64,000 nucleotides of DNA from an uncultured Paludibaculum sp. (GTDB lineage Bacteria; Acidobacteriota; Terriglobia; Bryobacterales; Bryobacteraceae), in assembly GCF_963665245.1 (NCBI RefSeq), contig NZ_OY762267.1, forward strand, positions 930,001 through 994,000. The letters are read 5' to 3'. Positions within the stretch are counted from its first letter, which is position 1; each line of letters opens with the position of its first letter. The translations under genes and the position numbers were made by a program. Below are positions 54,447 to 62,239 of this stretch, piece by piece. The notes beneath the pieces are model-generated. The model worked only from the letters and a program-made list of their open reading frames with translations, had not been told where the DNA came from and made no database searches.

Positions 54447-55205
54447 ATGCACAAGGTCCAGTACTTCCGCACCGGGGCCCTCCATGCGATTGTCGCCCGC
54501 CTGGGATTCTTCGCTCTACTGTTCACCTTCCCACCTCTCATACTCGGCCAGCAACGCCCCTCCGTTGCCCGGTTGATCCAGCAATTCGAGGGCGAGAAGT
54601 TCTTCTGGCGCCAGTTCGAAATCGCGAAAGCCATCACCGCGGCGAACGACCCGAGTGTTCTCCCTCGGCTCGAACCGTGGTTGACTCACAACGACCGGCA
54701 CTTACGGGGCAATGCCGCGTTCATCTTCGCCCGGCTTGGCGACCGCCGCGGATTTGACGTAATTGTCACCATTCTCAGCGATCGTTCTGAAACGCGCCAG
54801 GTTCACTCGATTTCCTCGAATGGGGACCCGTCTGTGAAAGGGCAGATCCGGGAAGATCGCTACTATGCCGCGCACCTGCTGGGTGATCTGAAGGATGCAC
54901 GCGCCATCCCTATCCTGGTGCCTCTTCTGGCGGACCCCGACGTAAACTACATCGTTCCGTGGTCTCTCGGGCAAATCGGCGATCGGTCGGCCGTTCCACC
55001 ATTAATCGCAACACTCGGCGACCGGAATCCGAGCATGCGGGTCCTGGCAATCAAAGCCCTGACCGAACTCAAGGCGACTGAAGCACTGCCACACCTTCGT
55101 CTGTTGCTCAATGACCAGGCAAGATGCAATTTCGACAAGTTGGAGTCCGTTGCCGAAGCCGCGCAGGCAGCAATCACGGCGCTGCAACCGAAGACCGCCC
55201 CCTAG
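54447..55205 (+). CDS. Exported HEAT-repeat protein
   Basis: A 252-residue protein with an N-terminal hydrophobic segment (IVARLGFFALLFTFPPLILGQQ) that serves as signal peptide or anchor, followed by PBS-lyase-type HEAT repeats: HLRGNAAFIFARLGDRRGFDVIVTIL, YYAAHLLGDLKDARAIPILVPLLADPD, VPWSLGQIGDRSAVPPLIATLGDRNPSMRVLAIKALTEL. These repeats mediate protein contacts. The ATG at 54447 has GGAG upstream; the longer frame does not look like protein. It stands alone. Confidence 0.82.
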   Translation: MHKVQYFRTGALHAIVARLGFFALLFTFPPLILGQQRPSVARLIQQFEGEKFFWRQFEIAKAITAANDPSVLPRLEPWLTHNDRHLRGNAAFIFARLGDRRGFDVIVTILSDRSETRQVHSISSNGDPSVKGQIREDRYYAAHLLGDLKDARAIPILVPLLADPDVNYIVPWSLGQIGDRSAVPPLIATLGDRNPSMRVLAIKALTELKATEALPHLRLLLNDQARCNFDKLESVAEAAQAAITALQPKTAP

Positions 55206-55513
55206 CTCCTGGACACCCGGCCATCGGAACCGCCCGGAGAATCCACCTGCGTGGATGAGGCGACAGACGGATGTCCCCACGCCTCGCCCCCGGAAACGCA
55301 CCACCCCGAGCGCCCCCGCCCCCAACAGCACCAGCCCGGCCATCACCCCCCGACCCAATCTCTCCACCTCACTTCTCCCCCGATTTCGACATTAAGCTTT
55401 CTTCAGTCCGCACACTTCTAACTTTATTTTTCCCCTTTTTTCAGTACCTTGCAGCCAACACCCCCTAAAACCCTGGGAACCGTCCTCTACAAATCTCTTC
55501 GAGGTACAAACTG
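55206..55513. other. Intergenic region with a pyrimidine-rich tract
   Basis: About 300 bases with no gene. It contains a marked run of pyrimidines on the plus strand (55400-55445), including several T-runs, upstream of the next gene. A terminator for the HEAT gene or a leader element are both possible; no clear hairpin. Confidence 0.35.
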
Positions 55514-55987
55514 ATGAACATCTTTATGAAGACTACGATTGAACCGCCGCACTCGCGCCGCTTCACTCGCACCACTACGGCCGAAAACGAACTCCTCCTC
55601 GGCGAGGACGCCCTCAGCCTCATCACCTGCGTCGAAGACCGTCAACTCTTCGCCGGCGTCCGCGACTCCGTCCACCAGCAGTTCGCACCGCGTACCCTCT
55701 ACGAACAGAACATGGCCGACTCCATCGCCGAGGACCTCTGGCGCAAGTCCCGCTTCTCCACCGCCGAAACCGCCGCGCTCTCCGCCACCATCGAACGCGA
55801 TTGGGAGCTCATCTCCAAAGAGTGCGCAAACGCCGACCCCGCCTACCGCACCTTCGCCGCCCTCCGCGACCTCGGCCCCCGCGAAGTCGCCTGCCTCCGC
55901 GCCGCCCAGGAATCCGAAACCCGAGCCTGGCGCCGCTCCCGCTCCGACGCCGCCGTCCTTGCCGCCCTCAAAGCCAAGCCGCTCTAG
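55514..55987 (+). CDS. Protein of the STGPRT family, C-terminal-type domain only
   Basis: A 157-residue soluble protein. The part ALSLITCVEDRQLFAGVRDSVHQQFAPRTLYEQNMADSIAEDLWRKSRFSTAETAAL resembles the second half of a large acidobacterial family whose first half carries the ANRANA..STGPRT motif. The next gene, 21 bases downstream, carries that first half. No function is known for the family. GAGG precedes the ATG weakly. Confidence 0.65.
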   Translation: MNIFMKTTIEPPHSRRFTRTTTAENELLLGEDALSLITCVEDRQLFAGVRDSVHQQFAPRTLYEQNMADSIAEDLWRKSRFSTAETAALSATIERDWELISKECANADPAYRTFAALRDLGPREVACLRAAQESETRAWRRSRSDAAVLAALKAKPL

Positions 55988-56008
55988 AAACACCCAGGCA
56001 ACCGCGCC

Positions 56009-57658
56009 ATGACCAAACCACCCATCTCCGAACGCCGCCTGGCCGCCAACCGGGCAAACGCCAAAAAGTCCACCGGCCCCCGCACGGCCGGCGGCAAGCG
56101 TCGCGTCTCGCGGAACGCCAGCAAGCACAGCCTCTATGCGCCCGGCTTCCGTCTGCCCGCCGACATCGAGCAGCGCCTCTACGTGCAGTCGCTAGAACGG
56201 ACGGCCGATATCGCCGACCCGCAATTCCGCGCCCTCACGGTCCATCGCCTGATGCTGCGCGGCCACCAGCGCCGCCTCTTTCAACTGGAAGGTAAGCTCT
56301 GGGCTGAGGCCCTCCGCGTCAACGGCGGCGCCGTACCCCAGGCAGCCCTCTGGATCCGCCAGCATCAGAGTTCGCTGGTCCAGGCGCTCAATCGCTACGA
56401 CGCCTGGATCGGAGTCCGGATCCGCGCCGTCCAGCGCGCGTCGCTTCCTTATCTGGTTGGGGATGAAAAAGCCGCGACGGAAACCGTCATTCCAGCGAAA
56501 GCCGCGACGATCTATGCGGCGGCAGCGGGCTCCGCCCGGCCCATCGAACTGACGCGCCCCGGCTCCAGCGTGCCCGAAGAGAACCGTCCGGCCAAGGAGA
56601 GCAGTCGGGCACCGATGACGGGGCTCCAGTACCTGATGGCGCGGAACGCCAAGGCCGGTCCGGTTCGCCCGGCCTCTGCGCCGCAAGCGGTGCGTCCAGT
56701 GCGCCCACCGCGCGTCCCCGGCCTAAACCTGCGCTTCCTCCGGGCCAAGGCCCGAAAGACGGCTCAGCAAAAGGAGGTGCCTTCCGGATCCCCTTCAGAT
56801 CTCAAATCCACCGCGCCCGAAGGAACAAAGCCAAGCCTGGGTCCTCCAGCAGAACCCACGCGGGTTCCATTCCCCCGCCCAGTGGGCGGGGCCCATCGCA
56901 ATCCCAACGAAGTCTCCAGGAAGCCCCTTCACCCCCGCCGATCCACCGCGGACGCGGAAACAAAGCCAAGTCTGGGTCCCATACCGACACCCACACAGGT
57001 TCCATTCCCCCGCCCACTGGGCGGGCCCATCGCAATTCCAACGAAGTCTCCAGGAAGCCCCTTCACCCCCACCGATCCACCGCGCCTGCAGGAACAAAGC
57101 CAACTTCAGGTTCTCTACGAACGCACCTACGGGTTCCATTCCCCCGCCCACTGGGCGGGGCTCATCGCAATCCCAACGAAGTCTCCAGGAAGCCTCTTCA
57201 CCCCCACCGATCCACTCCATCCGAGGAAACAGAGCCAACTTTGGGTTCTTTACGGACACCCACAAGGGTTCCATTCCCCCGCCCACTGGGCGGGGCTCAT
57301 CGCAATCTCAACGAAGTCTCCAGGAACCCTCTTCACCCCCACCGATCCACCGCGCCCGAGGGAACAAAGCCAACTTCAGGTTCTCTACGAACGCCCCCAC
57401 TGGTTCCATTCCCCCGCCCACTGGGCGGGGCCCGTCGCAATCCCAACGAAGTCTCCAGGAAGCCCCTTCACCCCTGTCGATCCACCGCGGACGCGGAAAC
57501 AAAGCCAAGTCTGGGTCCCATACCGACACCCACACTGGTTCCATTCCCCCGCCCACTGGGCGGGGCCTGGAGTTTCTACATTTCCGCATCAGATTGTTTT
57601 ATGCCTCAGTGAGTCGCGAGCCATAGCCTTCCCTGCAAATGAGTCGGTCCACTCATAA
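56009..57658 (+). CDS. STGPRT-motif protein running into a repeat array
   Basis: An open frame of 549 codons, of which about the first 260 look like a real protein. The N-terminus ISERRLAANRANAKKSTGPRT, then GGKRRVSRNASKHSLYAPGF, marks a family abundant in Acidobacteria and of unknown role. From about residue 265 the frame enters a tandem array of roughly 135-bp units and reads the same DNA first as VPFPRPVGGAHRNPNEVSRK and later, after a unit of different length, as FHSPAHWAGLIAIPTKSPGS. This two-frame reading shows the array is not under protein selection. The last 30 codons lie inside the left end of an insertion sequence. The original stop is lost or unknown. Confidence 0.6.
   Translation: MTKPPISERRLAANRANAKKSTGPRTAGGKRRVSRNASKHSLYAPGFRLPADIEQRLYVQSLERTADIADPQFRALTVHRLMLRGHQRRLFQLEGKLWAEALRVNGGAVPQAALWIRQHQSSLVQALNRYDAWIGVRIRAVQRASLPYLVGDEKAATETVIPAKAATIYAAAAGSARPIELTRPGSSVPEENRPAKESSRAPMTGLQYLMARNAKAGPVRPASAPQAVRPVRPPRVPGLNLRFLRAKARKTAQQKEVPSGSPSDLKSTAPEGTKPSLGPPAEPTRVPFPRPVGGAHRNPNEVSRKPLHPRRSTADAETKPSLGPIPTPTQVPFPRPLGGPIAIPTKSPGSPFTPTDPPRLQEQSQLQVLYERTYGFHSPAHWAGLIAIPTKSPGSLFTPTDPLHPRKQSQLWVLYGHPQGFHSPAHWAGLIAISTKSPGTLFTPTDPPRPREQSQLQVLYERPHWFHSPAHWAGPVAIPTKSPGSPFTPVDPPRTRKQSQVWVPYRHPHWFHSPAHWAGPGVSTFPHQIVLCLSESRAIAFPANESVHS
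56810..57566. repeat. Tandem array of about 135-bp units with GC palindromes
   Basis: Six units, marked by GGTTCCATT at 56863, 56999, 57132, 57267, 57402 and 57537 (spacing 136, 133, 135, 135 and 135 bases). Each contains the near-perfect palindrome CCCCGCCCACTGGGCGGGG (first copy at 56873-56891, with AG for AC at its centre). The array resumes at 59455 after an inserted element and ends near 59612 with two more palindromes. Some linkers alternate between two versions (CTGGGTCC..CCATACCGACACC and TTCAGGTTCTCTACGAACGC). Confidence 0.9.
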
Positions 57659-57723
57659 TAATAGTTGACCGACCGACTCATCCAGCCTATACTGCTCCTG
57701 TGCCCCCTGCTCAGGTGCCCTCT

Positions 57724-58059
57724 ATGAACGATGAAACTAAGGATCTCATTCTAGGCGTATTTGAAGCCTCCCTGGAAGCGCAGCTTCGCGCAGTACGCCG
57801 TCTCCGGCAAGGCGAACCCGCCGCAGTCGAGCCACGTCGCAGCAAACGTCGGTCGCAAGTTGACATGGCGTTCGACATACTCTCCAAGGCCCGTTCGCCT
57901 TTGCATATCTCCGTCATTCTGGAGCGCATCCAAACCCAGTTCGGCGTTACCGTCGATCGCGAAAGCCTGGTTTCTTCCCTGACCAAAAAAGTGGCCCGCG
58001 GCGACCGCTTCCTGCGCCCGGAAAAGAACACCTTCTCTTTGCTGCAGAAGGCACCATGA
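57724..58059 (+). CDS. Winged-helix protein (HARE-HTH-like) of the element
   Basis: A 111-residue protein. The C-terminal half DMAFDILSKARSPLHISVILERIQTQFGVTVDRESLVSSLTKKVARGDRFLRPEKNTFSLL fits the HARE-HTH winged-helix domain; the N-terminal half is helical and basic (RRSKRRSQVD). Its stop overlaps the transposase start by four bases (ATGA), so the two are co-translated. It could be a DNA-binding accessory or repressor of transposition. I chose the ATG at 57724 over an upstream start because the extra residues (PPAQVPS) add nothing recognisable. Confidence 0.7.
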   Translation: MNDETKDLILGVFEASLEAQLRAVRRLRQGEPAAVEPRRSKRRSQVDMAFDILSKARSPLHISVILERIQTQFGVTVDRESLVSSLTKKVARGDRFLRPEKNTFSLLQKAP

Positions 58060-59435
58060 GCCTGCTCTCGGAGTTCCTCGCGATTACCGCCGACTGGCGA
58101 CCCGTGTTCCCCCAACAGCGCACCTTTGTCCGTGGCGTGCGCCAAGCCCTGGGATCGTTGATCTGCCTGGGGCGGCGCTGCCTCACCCGCATCCTATGGA
58201 CCAACGGCGGCCAGCACAGCAGTTGGAGCGCGGAGTACTTTCTCCACTCCCGCTGCCAGTGGGAGCCGCAGGAACTGTTCCGCCCCATCCTCAAGAGTGC
58301 CTTGGCGTATTGTCCGCAGCGCCTGGTTGGCGTGGCCCTCGACGACACCAAACTGCGCAAGACCGGGCGCTCGATCCAACAGGCGTTCTATCAACGCGAT
58401 CCGATGTCGCCACCGTTTCATCTCAATCTGGTGTTGGGCTTACGCTTCTTGCAGGCTTCGCTGCTGGTGCCGCTGCACCGTAACGCCCCGGTCGGCAGCC
58501 GGGCTTTGCCGATTCGCTTCCAGGAAGTCTCGCGCGTCAAACGACCTGGCAAGAAAGCCAGTGATGCGGAGAAGAAACAATATAGGGAAGCGGTGAAGAC
58601 GAAGAACCTGTCGCGAAGTTTTGTCGAGATGGGCAAGCAACTGCGGCAGGAACTGGATAAGGTTGGTGGCAACAAGAAGATATTGGTTCTCACCGCGGAT
58701 GGCAGTTTCTGTAACCGCACCTGCTTTGGAGAGATTCCGGAAAGGTCTGCCCTGCTGGCTCGGGCCCGCAAGGATGCCAAGCTGTGCTTCCATGCCGAGG
58801 TCGGTTCACGCCGGTTTTATGGGGCTGAGAAGTTTACCCCCGAGCAAGTTCGCAAAGACGAGGGTCGCCAGTGGAAGACCACAAAGATCTTCTATGGTGG
58901 CAAGCGGCGGACGATTCGATACAAAGAGGTTGCCGATGTGTACTGGCAGCGCGGCGCTGGAAAGCGCCCGCTTCGCCTGATCGTCGTTGCGCCTACTCCG
59001 TATCGCAAGAGTCAGAGCAAGAAGTTGTATTACCGCGATCCGGCGTACCTGCTCACCAGCGACCTGCGCAACTCAGCCAAGCAGTTGCTGCAGATCTATT
59101 TCGACCGCTGGCAGATCGAGGTGAACCACCGAGAGGAGAAGGACACGCTCGGCGTCGGGCAGGCGCAATTATGGAACGTTACGTCCGTGCCCAAACAGCC
59201 AGTCCTGGCTGTAGCGGCCTACAGTGCGCTCTTGCTGGCGTCGCTGCGGGCCTTTGGCGTAGAGCGTGGAAGCGCCTATGCAGAACTCCCCAAGTGGCGG
59301 CGAAACGCGCGACGCCCGTCCTGTTTGGATCTGGTCACGCTTTTGCGTAAGGAGATGGTCCAACAACCGAACTTGCTCGAGCCTTTTGCTTTTGAAGTCA
59401 CCGAGCCGGGGATGGTTCGGGCCGCCGCCGCTTGA
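58056..59435 (+). CDS. IS4/IS701-like DDE transposase
   Basis: A 459-residue transposase. The catalytic Asp residues are in VGVALDDTKL (Asp96/97) and VLTADGSF (Asp215), and the C-terminal part contains YFDRWQIEVNHREEK, which fits the IS4-family Y(2)R(3)E(6)K signature exactly (Tyr348, Arg351, Glu355, Lys362). The frame is intact from end to end, so the element may be active. The ATG overlaps the winged-helix gene. The family name is by signature; it could belong to the related IS701 group. Confidence 0.88.
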   Translation: MSLLSEFLAITADWRPVFPQQRTFVRGVRQALGSLICLGRRCLTRILWTNGGQHSSWSAEYFLHSRCQWEPQELFRPILKSALAYCPQRLVGVALDDTKLRKTGRSIQQAFYQRDPMSPPFHLNLVLGLRFLQASLLVPLHRNAPVGSRALPIRFQEVSRVKRPGKKASDAEKKQYREAVKTKNLSRSFVEMGKQLRQELDKVGGNKKILVLTADGSFCNRTCFGEIPERSALLARARKDAKLCFHAEVGSRRFYGAEKFTPEQVRKDEGRQWKTTKIFYGGKRRTIRYKEVADVYWQRGAGKRPLRLIVVAPTPYRKSQSKKLYYRDPAYLLTSDLRNSAKQLLQIYFDRWQIEVNHREEKDTLGVGQAQLWNVTSVPKQPVLAVAAYSALLLASLRAFGVERGSAYAELPKWRRNARRPSCLDLVTLLRKEMVQQPNLLEPFAFEVTEPGMVRAAAA

Positions 59436-59454
59436 AAGAATGTAGAAACTCCAG

Positions 59455-59612
59455 CCCCCGCCCACTGGGCGGGGCCCACCGCGATCCCAACAAACCCTCC
59501 AGGAACCCTCTTCACCCCCACCGATCCACTCCATCCGAGGAAACAAAGCCAACTTTGGGTACTTTACGGACACCCACAAGGGTTCCATTCCCCCGCCCAC
59601 TGGGCGGGGCCC
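59455..59612. repeat. Continuation of the 135-bp palindrome array
   Basis: One full unit and part of another after the inserted element, with palindromes about 135 bases apart (near 59460 and 59595). The array ends where the sequence becomes unique, shortly before the stop of the P460-like gene. Confidence 0.85.
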
Positions 59613-59657
59613 ATCCCAATGAGGTCCCGCGCGGTGCAGCCGCGCCCCACGACACCG

Positions 59658-60611
59658 CTATTTCTTCGACAACCGCACGATGCGTTCCTCAATGGCTTGC
59701 CGGACCCGGTCGCGGCGGTCGGCCGGGATCGTGGTGTCCCCAGCCAGCAACTCGTGGGCGCGCTTGGCCGAAGCCAGGGCCAACGCAGGCTGGCCAGCCT
59801 CCTCGTACACCTCGGACAGCGAGTCCTGCGCGTTGGCCGACTGCGGGAACGCCGCCGCGGTCCACTGCAGGACGCCGATGGCCTGCTCCTTATTTCCTTG
59901 CTGGAGAAACGCGTAACCCATTGCATTTAATGAAGATTCTCGCAAGGCCATGGCGGACGAGTTGGCGACCTTCGCCTTGTCGAGGATGGCGGACGCAGCC
60001 TCGCCTTGCGCCTGGATCGTGTGGAAGAGACGGACGGGTGAGGGCGCCGGAGGCTGATAGGATGCCCGGACGGTGCCCATCTTTTCCGCTACCGAAAGCG
60101 CCGTGGGGTAGAACTGAGAGAACGTGTTCTCCACAGCTCCGTTGGGTTCGTGGCAGCCATAGCAGCTCGCTTTGCGATCGAATGCTTTCACCGCCGTCAA
60201 CGACGGCCGCAGGCCGCCATCGAAGTTGAAGTAGCCCCAGCTCTTCTCGAAGCGTGAGGAGTCTTTCACGGCCGCTTCAATCGAGAAGATGTCGCTCTGG
60301 TAGAAGCCTCCCTTATTAATGGAGCCCTGCGACACGGAGTAGCGGATCTCCAGGACAAAAATGGTCGACTCGGGCCATTTGCCGGTTTCCTTGAAGGCCG
60401 CGTAAGCCGGAGGGTTCACGAACACGTTGTCGAACATCGGGCTGACGAGGTTCTGGGCGGCGGCGGGGCCGTAGGTCATGCCGAGTCCGGAGGAAAGGTA
60501 GACCCATTCCCTGTAGTTGGTGGGAAAGAGCAATTCCCCTTTGTCGTTGAACGTGGGACGATCGGCCGCCAGGGCAACGACGGAGCAGAGAGCAAGCAGC
60601 AAGGTACGCAT
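59658..60611 (-). CDS. Exported cytochrome P460-like protein with TPR tail
   Basis: A 317-residue protein with a signal peptide (MRTLLLALCSVVALAA) and a P460-type haem domain: DNVFVNPPAYAAFKETGKWPESTIFVLEIRYSVSQGSINKGGFYQ and the haem-binding CYGCH (residues 150-154) followed by FSQFYP. About 140 residues of TPR-like helices follow (LNAMGYAFLQQGNKEQAIGVLQWTAAAFP, DSLSEVYEEAGQPALALASAKRAHELL). P460 cytochromes oxidise hydroxylamine or related compounds, or detoxify; the substrate is unknown here. The Met at 60611 is chosen because it opens the signal peptide. Confidence 0.83.
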   Translation of the reverse strand: MRTLLLALCSVVALAADRPTFNDKGELLFPTNYREWVYLSSGLGMTYGPAAAQNLVSPMFDNVFVNPPAYAAFKETGKWPESTIFVLEIRYSVSQGSINKGGFYQSDIFSIEAAVKDSSRFEKSWGYFNFDGGLRPSLTAVKAFDRKASCYGCHEPNGAVENTFSQFYPTALSVAEKMGTVRASYQPPAPSPVRLFHTIQAQGEAASAILDKAKVANSSAMALRESSLNAMGYAFLQQGNKEQAIGVLQWTAAAFPQSANAQDSLSEVYEEAGQPALALASAKRAHELLAGDTTIPADRRDRVRQAIEERIVRLSKK

Positions 60612-60755
60612 AGTGTCGGAGTAGGTACAGGATCGGGCATGAGCCGGGAGAAAGCAACCTTTCCGGAGCCCGCGAGACAACTTGTGACAACCATCAGGGA
60701 TCGCCGGTGAAGCTGCCATCGTCAGCGTGGCCGGGACCGGCCGCCCGGCTGGCGG

Positions 60756-61865
60756 CTATGACTCGAACAGGCTGGTCTGCACGGCGGACGCCGTCTTCGA
60801 GATAGCGCGCACGAGACGGCGGTAGGGCAGGTCCTCCAGGCGGGGGAACTCAATCCAGTCGGTATCGCGCCAGGAGCTGTAGTACCAGCGGGCCAGCAGC
60901 GAGATGTGCTCGGCGCGTTCCCGCAGCGCGACGCGGGGTGTCTCCAGGCCGGCCAGCAACTCCCGCAGGCGGCGGTCGAGCGGAACGGATTCGCGGCCGG
61001 TGGCGGCGACCTTGAACTCGAAGGCCGGCAGCCAGACGCCTTTGATCATCACGAGCAGTTCCACGCAACCGGGCTCGATGCTGGGAGCGACGCCCACACC
61101 GCAGAGGCGATCGACATCCGCCACCAGGTCGTCGCGCAGCCTCAATACCTGCTCGATACGGTGGTAGCGCTGGTGCTGGCGTTGGGCGTCTTCGAAGTTG
61201 AGCTCCTCGCTGGAGCGGTCGCGCGCACGGGCCACCGGCTCGAGCAGGCTTTGTCCGTTGGTCTGCAAAAAGTGAACGAGGCGCTCGACCTCCGAGCGGT
61301 ACTCCTCCGGGCCCACCACCTGCTGGCAGGGACGCAGGCAGCGCATCATCTCGCCGTAGATGCAGCCGGGGTGGTCTGGTGAGACCACGAGGTCCTCCTG
61401 GCAGCGGCGCACCTGGAACAGATCGAGCACCTCCTGCTCAAACCGTTCGGCCGAAGCGCGGCTACGGAAAGGTCCATACTGGAAGGCCTGCGAGGCGCTG
61501 AGGCGCGTGGTGATGGTGGAACGAGGGAAGGCGTTGGCCAGAAGGATCTTGACGATGGGCGCCAGCCGCAGCTTGATCATGTGGGCGTAGTCGTCGGGAA
61601 AGTGGCGTCGGGCGAGGTCGTAGTAAGTGAGACTGGAGCCCAGACGGGAGGCGGTGAGATGGTATTCCACGCGGACGGCCACATCGTGGAGGTTGAGCAG
61701 GCGCGAATGGCCGGCGCGTGGCAGCAGCAGCCGTTTGAGGCGGCGGCGCAGCAGCGCCGTGCGGGCCAGATAGGGCCGGCCCTCGCGTGCATGAATGACG
61801 AAGACCGCGGGGCGGTCGGGTACGGCGTCGAGATCGAATGGCGCTTCCAGGATGATGGCGGACAA
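60756..61865 (-). CDS. UvrC-like protein without the C-terminal nuclease half
   Basis: A 369-residue protein resembling the N-terminal half of excinuclease subunit UvrC. A weak GIY-YIG-type segment (AVFVIHAREGRPYLART), four Cys at 155, 168, 176 and 180 spaced like the Fe-S ligands of UvrC, and a UVR helix pair (ELNFEDAQRQHQRYHRIEQVL, about 222-242) are present. The RNase H-like and helix-hairpin-helix part of UvrC is absent, as in the Cho-type homologues. It may incise DNA on one side of a lesion or have another role. It is divergent from the zinc-ribbon gene. Confidence 0.78.
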   Translation of the reverse strand: MSAIILEAPFDLDAVPDRPAVFVIHAREGRPYLARTALLRRRLKRLLLPRAGHSRLLNLHDVAVRVEYHLTASRLGSSLTYYDLARRHFPDDYAHMIKLRLAPIVKILLANAFPRSTITTRLSASQAFQYGPFRSRASAERFEQEVLDLFQVRRCQEDLVVSPDHPGCIYGEMMRCLRPCQQVVGPEEYRSEVERLVHFLQTNGQSLLEPVARARDRSSEELNFEDAQRQHQRYHRIEQVLRLRDDLVADVDRLCGVGVAPSIEPGCVELLVMIKGVWLPAFEFKVAATGRESVPLDRRLRELLAGLETPRVALRERAEHISLLARWYYSSWRDTDWIEFPRLEDLPYRRLVRAISKTASAVQTSLFES

Positions 61866-61932
61866 TCAGGACACCCCACGGCGGCGGTCACCTTCCCGAT
61901 TGTAGCTTTCCGGAGTGCCGCGCGGACGGGTG

Positions 61933-61960
61933 TTGACAAGTCGACAAACGCGTCTAGAAT
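61933..61960 (+). promoter_or_regulatory. Sigma-70-type promoter for the zinc-ribbon gene
   Basis: TTGACA (61933-61938) and TAGAAT (61955-61960) are 16 bases apart, pointing to the small gene at 61979. The leader would be about 12 bases. Confidence 0.6.
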
Positions 61961-61978
61961 ATAGGGATATTTCTCGCT

Positions 61979-62137
61979 ATGGGTATGTTCTGTAACCATG
62001 ATCGTACGGAGTTGATTGCCCGCCGGGACGGGGTCGACTATGTGCGCTGTAGTGACTGTGGCCGGGTCTTCGAAGCGGAAGATCTGGAGCTGTTGCGAAG
62101 CGAAGATGAGAACAAGGAAGCGAAGCAGTCGGCCTAG
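61979..62137 (+). CDS. Small zinc-ribbon-like protein (52 aa)
   Basis: MGMFCNHDRTELIARRDG, then VDYVRCSDCGRVFEAEDLE and an acidic tail. The Cys/His near the start (CNHD) and CSDC could bind one zinc, as in rubredoxin-like ribbons. A strong promoter lies just upstream and codon use matches the surroundings. An in-frame ATG two codons later is an alternative start. Function unknown; such small ribbons often assist transcription or translation. About 100 bases separate it from the TPR gene. Confidence 0.65.
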   Translation: MGMFCNHDRTELIARRDGVDYVRCSDCGRVFEAEDLELLRSEDENKEAKQSA

Positions 62138-62239
62138 TTGGCCTTGTGATCGGGTTGCGCGGGCAACTCCTGATCTGTTAGGTAGAGAATGGATGAGCCG
62201 GCTCCGTAGGCCGGATACGAGCCCTACGTCTCAGGCGTC

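Larger units (their letters stand above)
57567..59454 (+). mobile_element. IS4-like element inserted in the palindrome array
   Basis: A 1,888-bp element bounded by the perfect 16-bp inverted repeat CTGGAGTTTCTACATT (57567-57582 and 59439-59454). It carries two overlapping genes, a small winged-helix protein and a transposase. The 21 bases on its left (57546-57566) and right (59455-59475) are identical and contain the array palindrome, which looks like a target duplication but is far longer than IS4-type elements usually make. A rearrangement between array units is the alternative. Confidence 0.82.

Noticed and set aside
56810..57566. CRISPR array
   Set aside because: The units are about 135 bp, with most of each unit conserved and not a short repeat with unique spacers; no cas genes are present.
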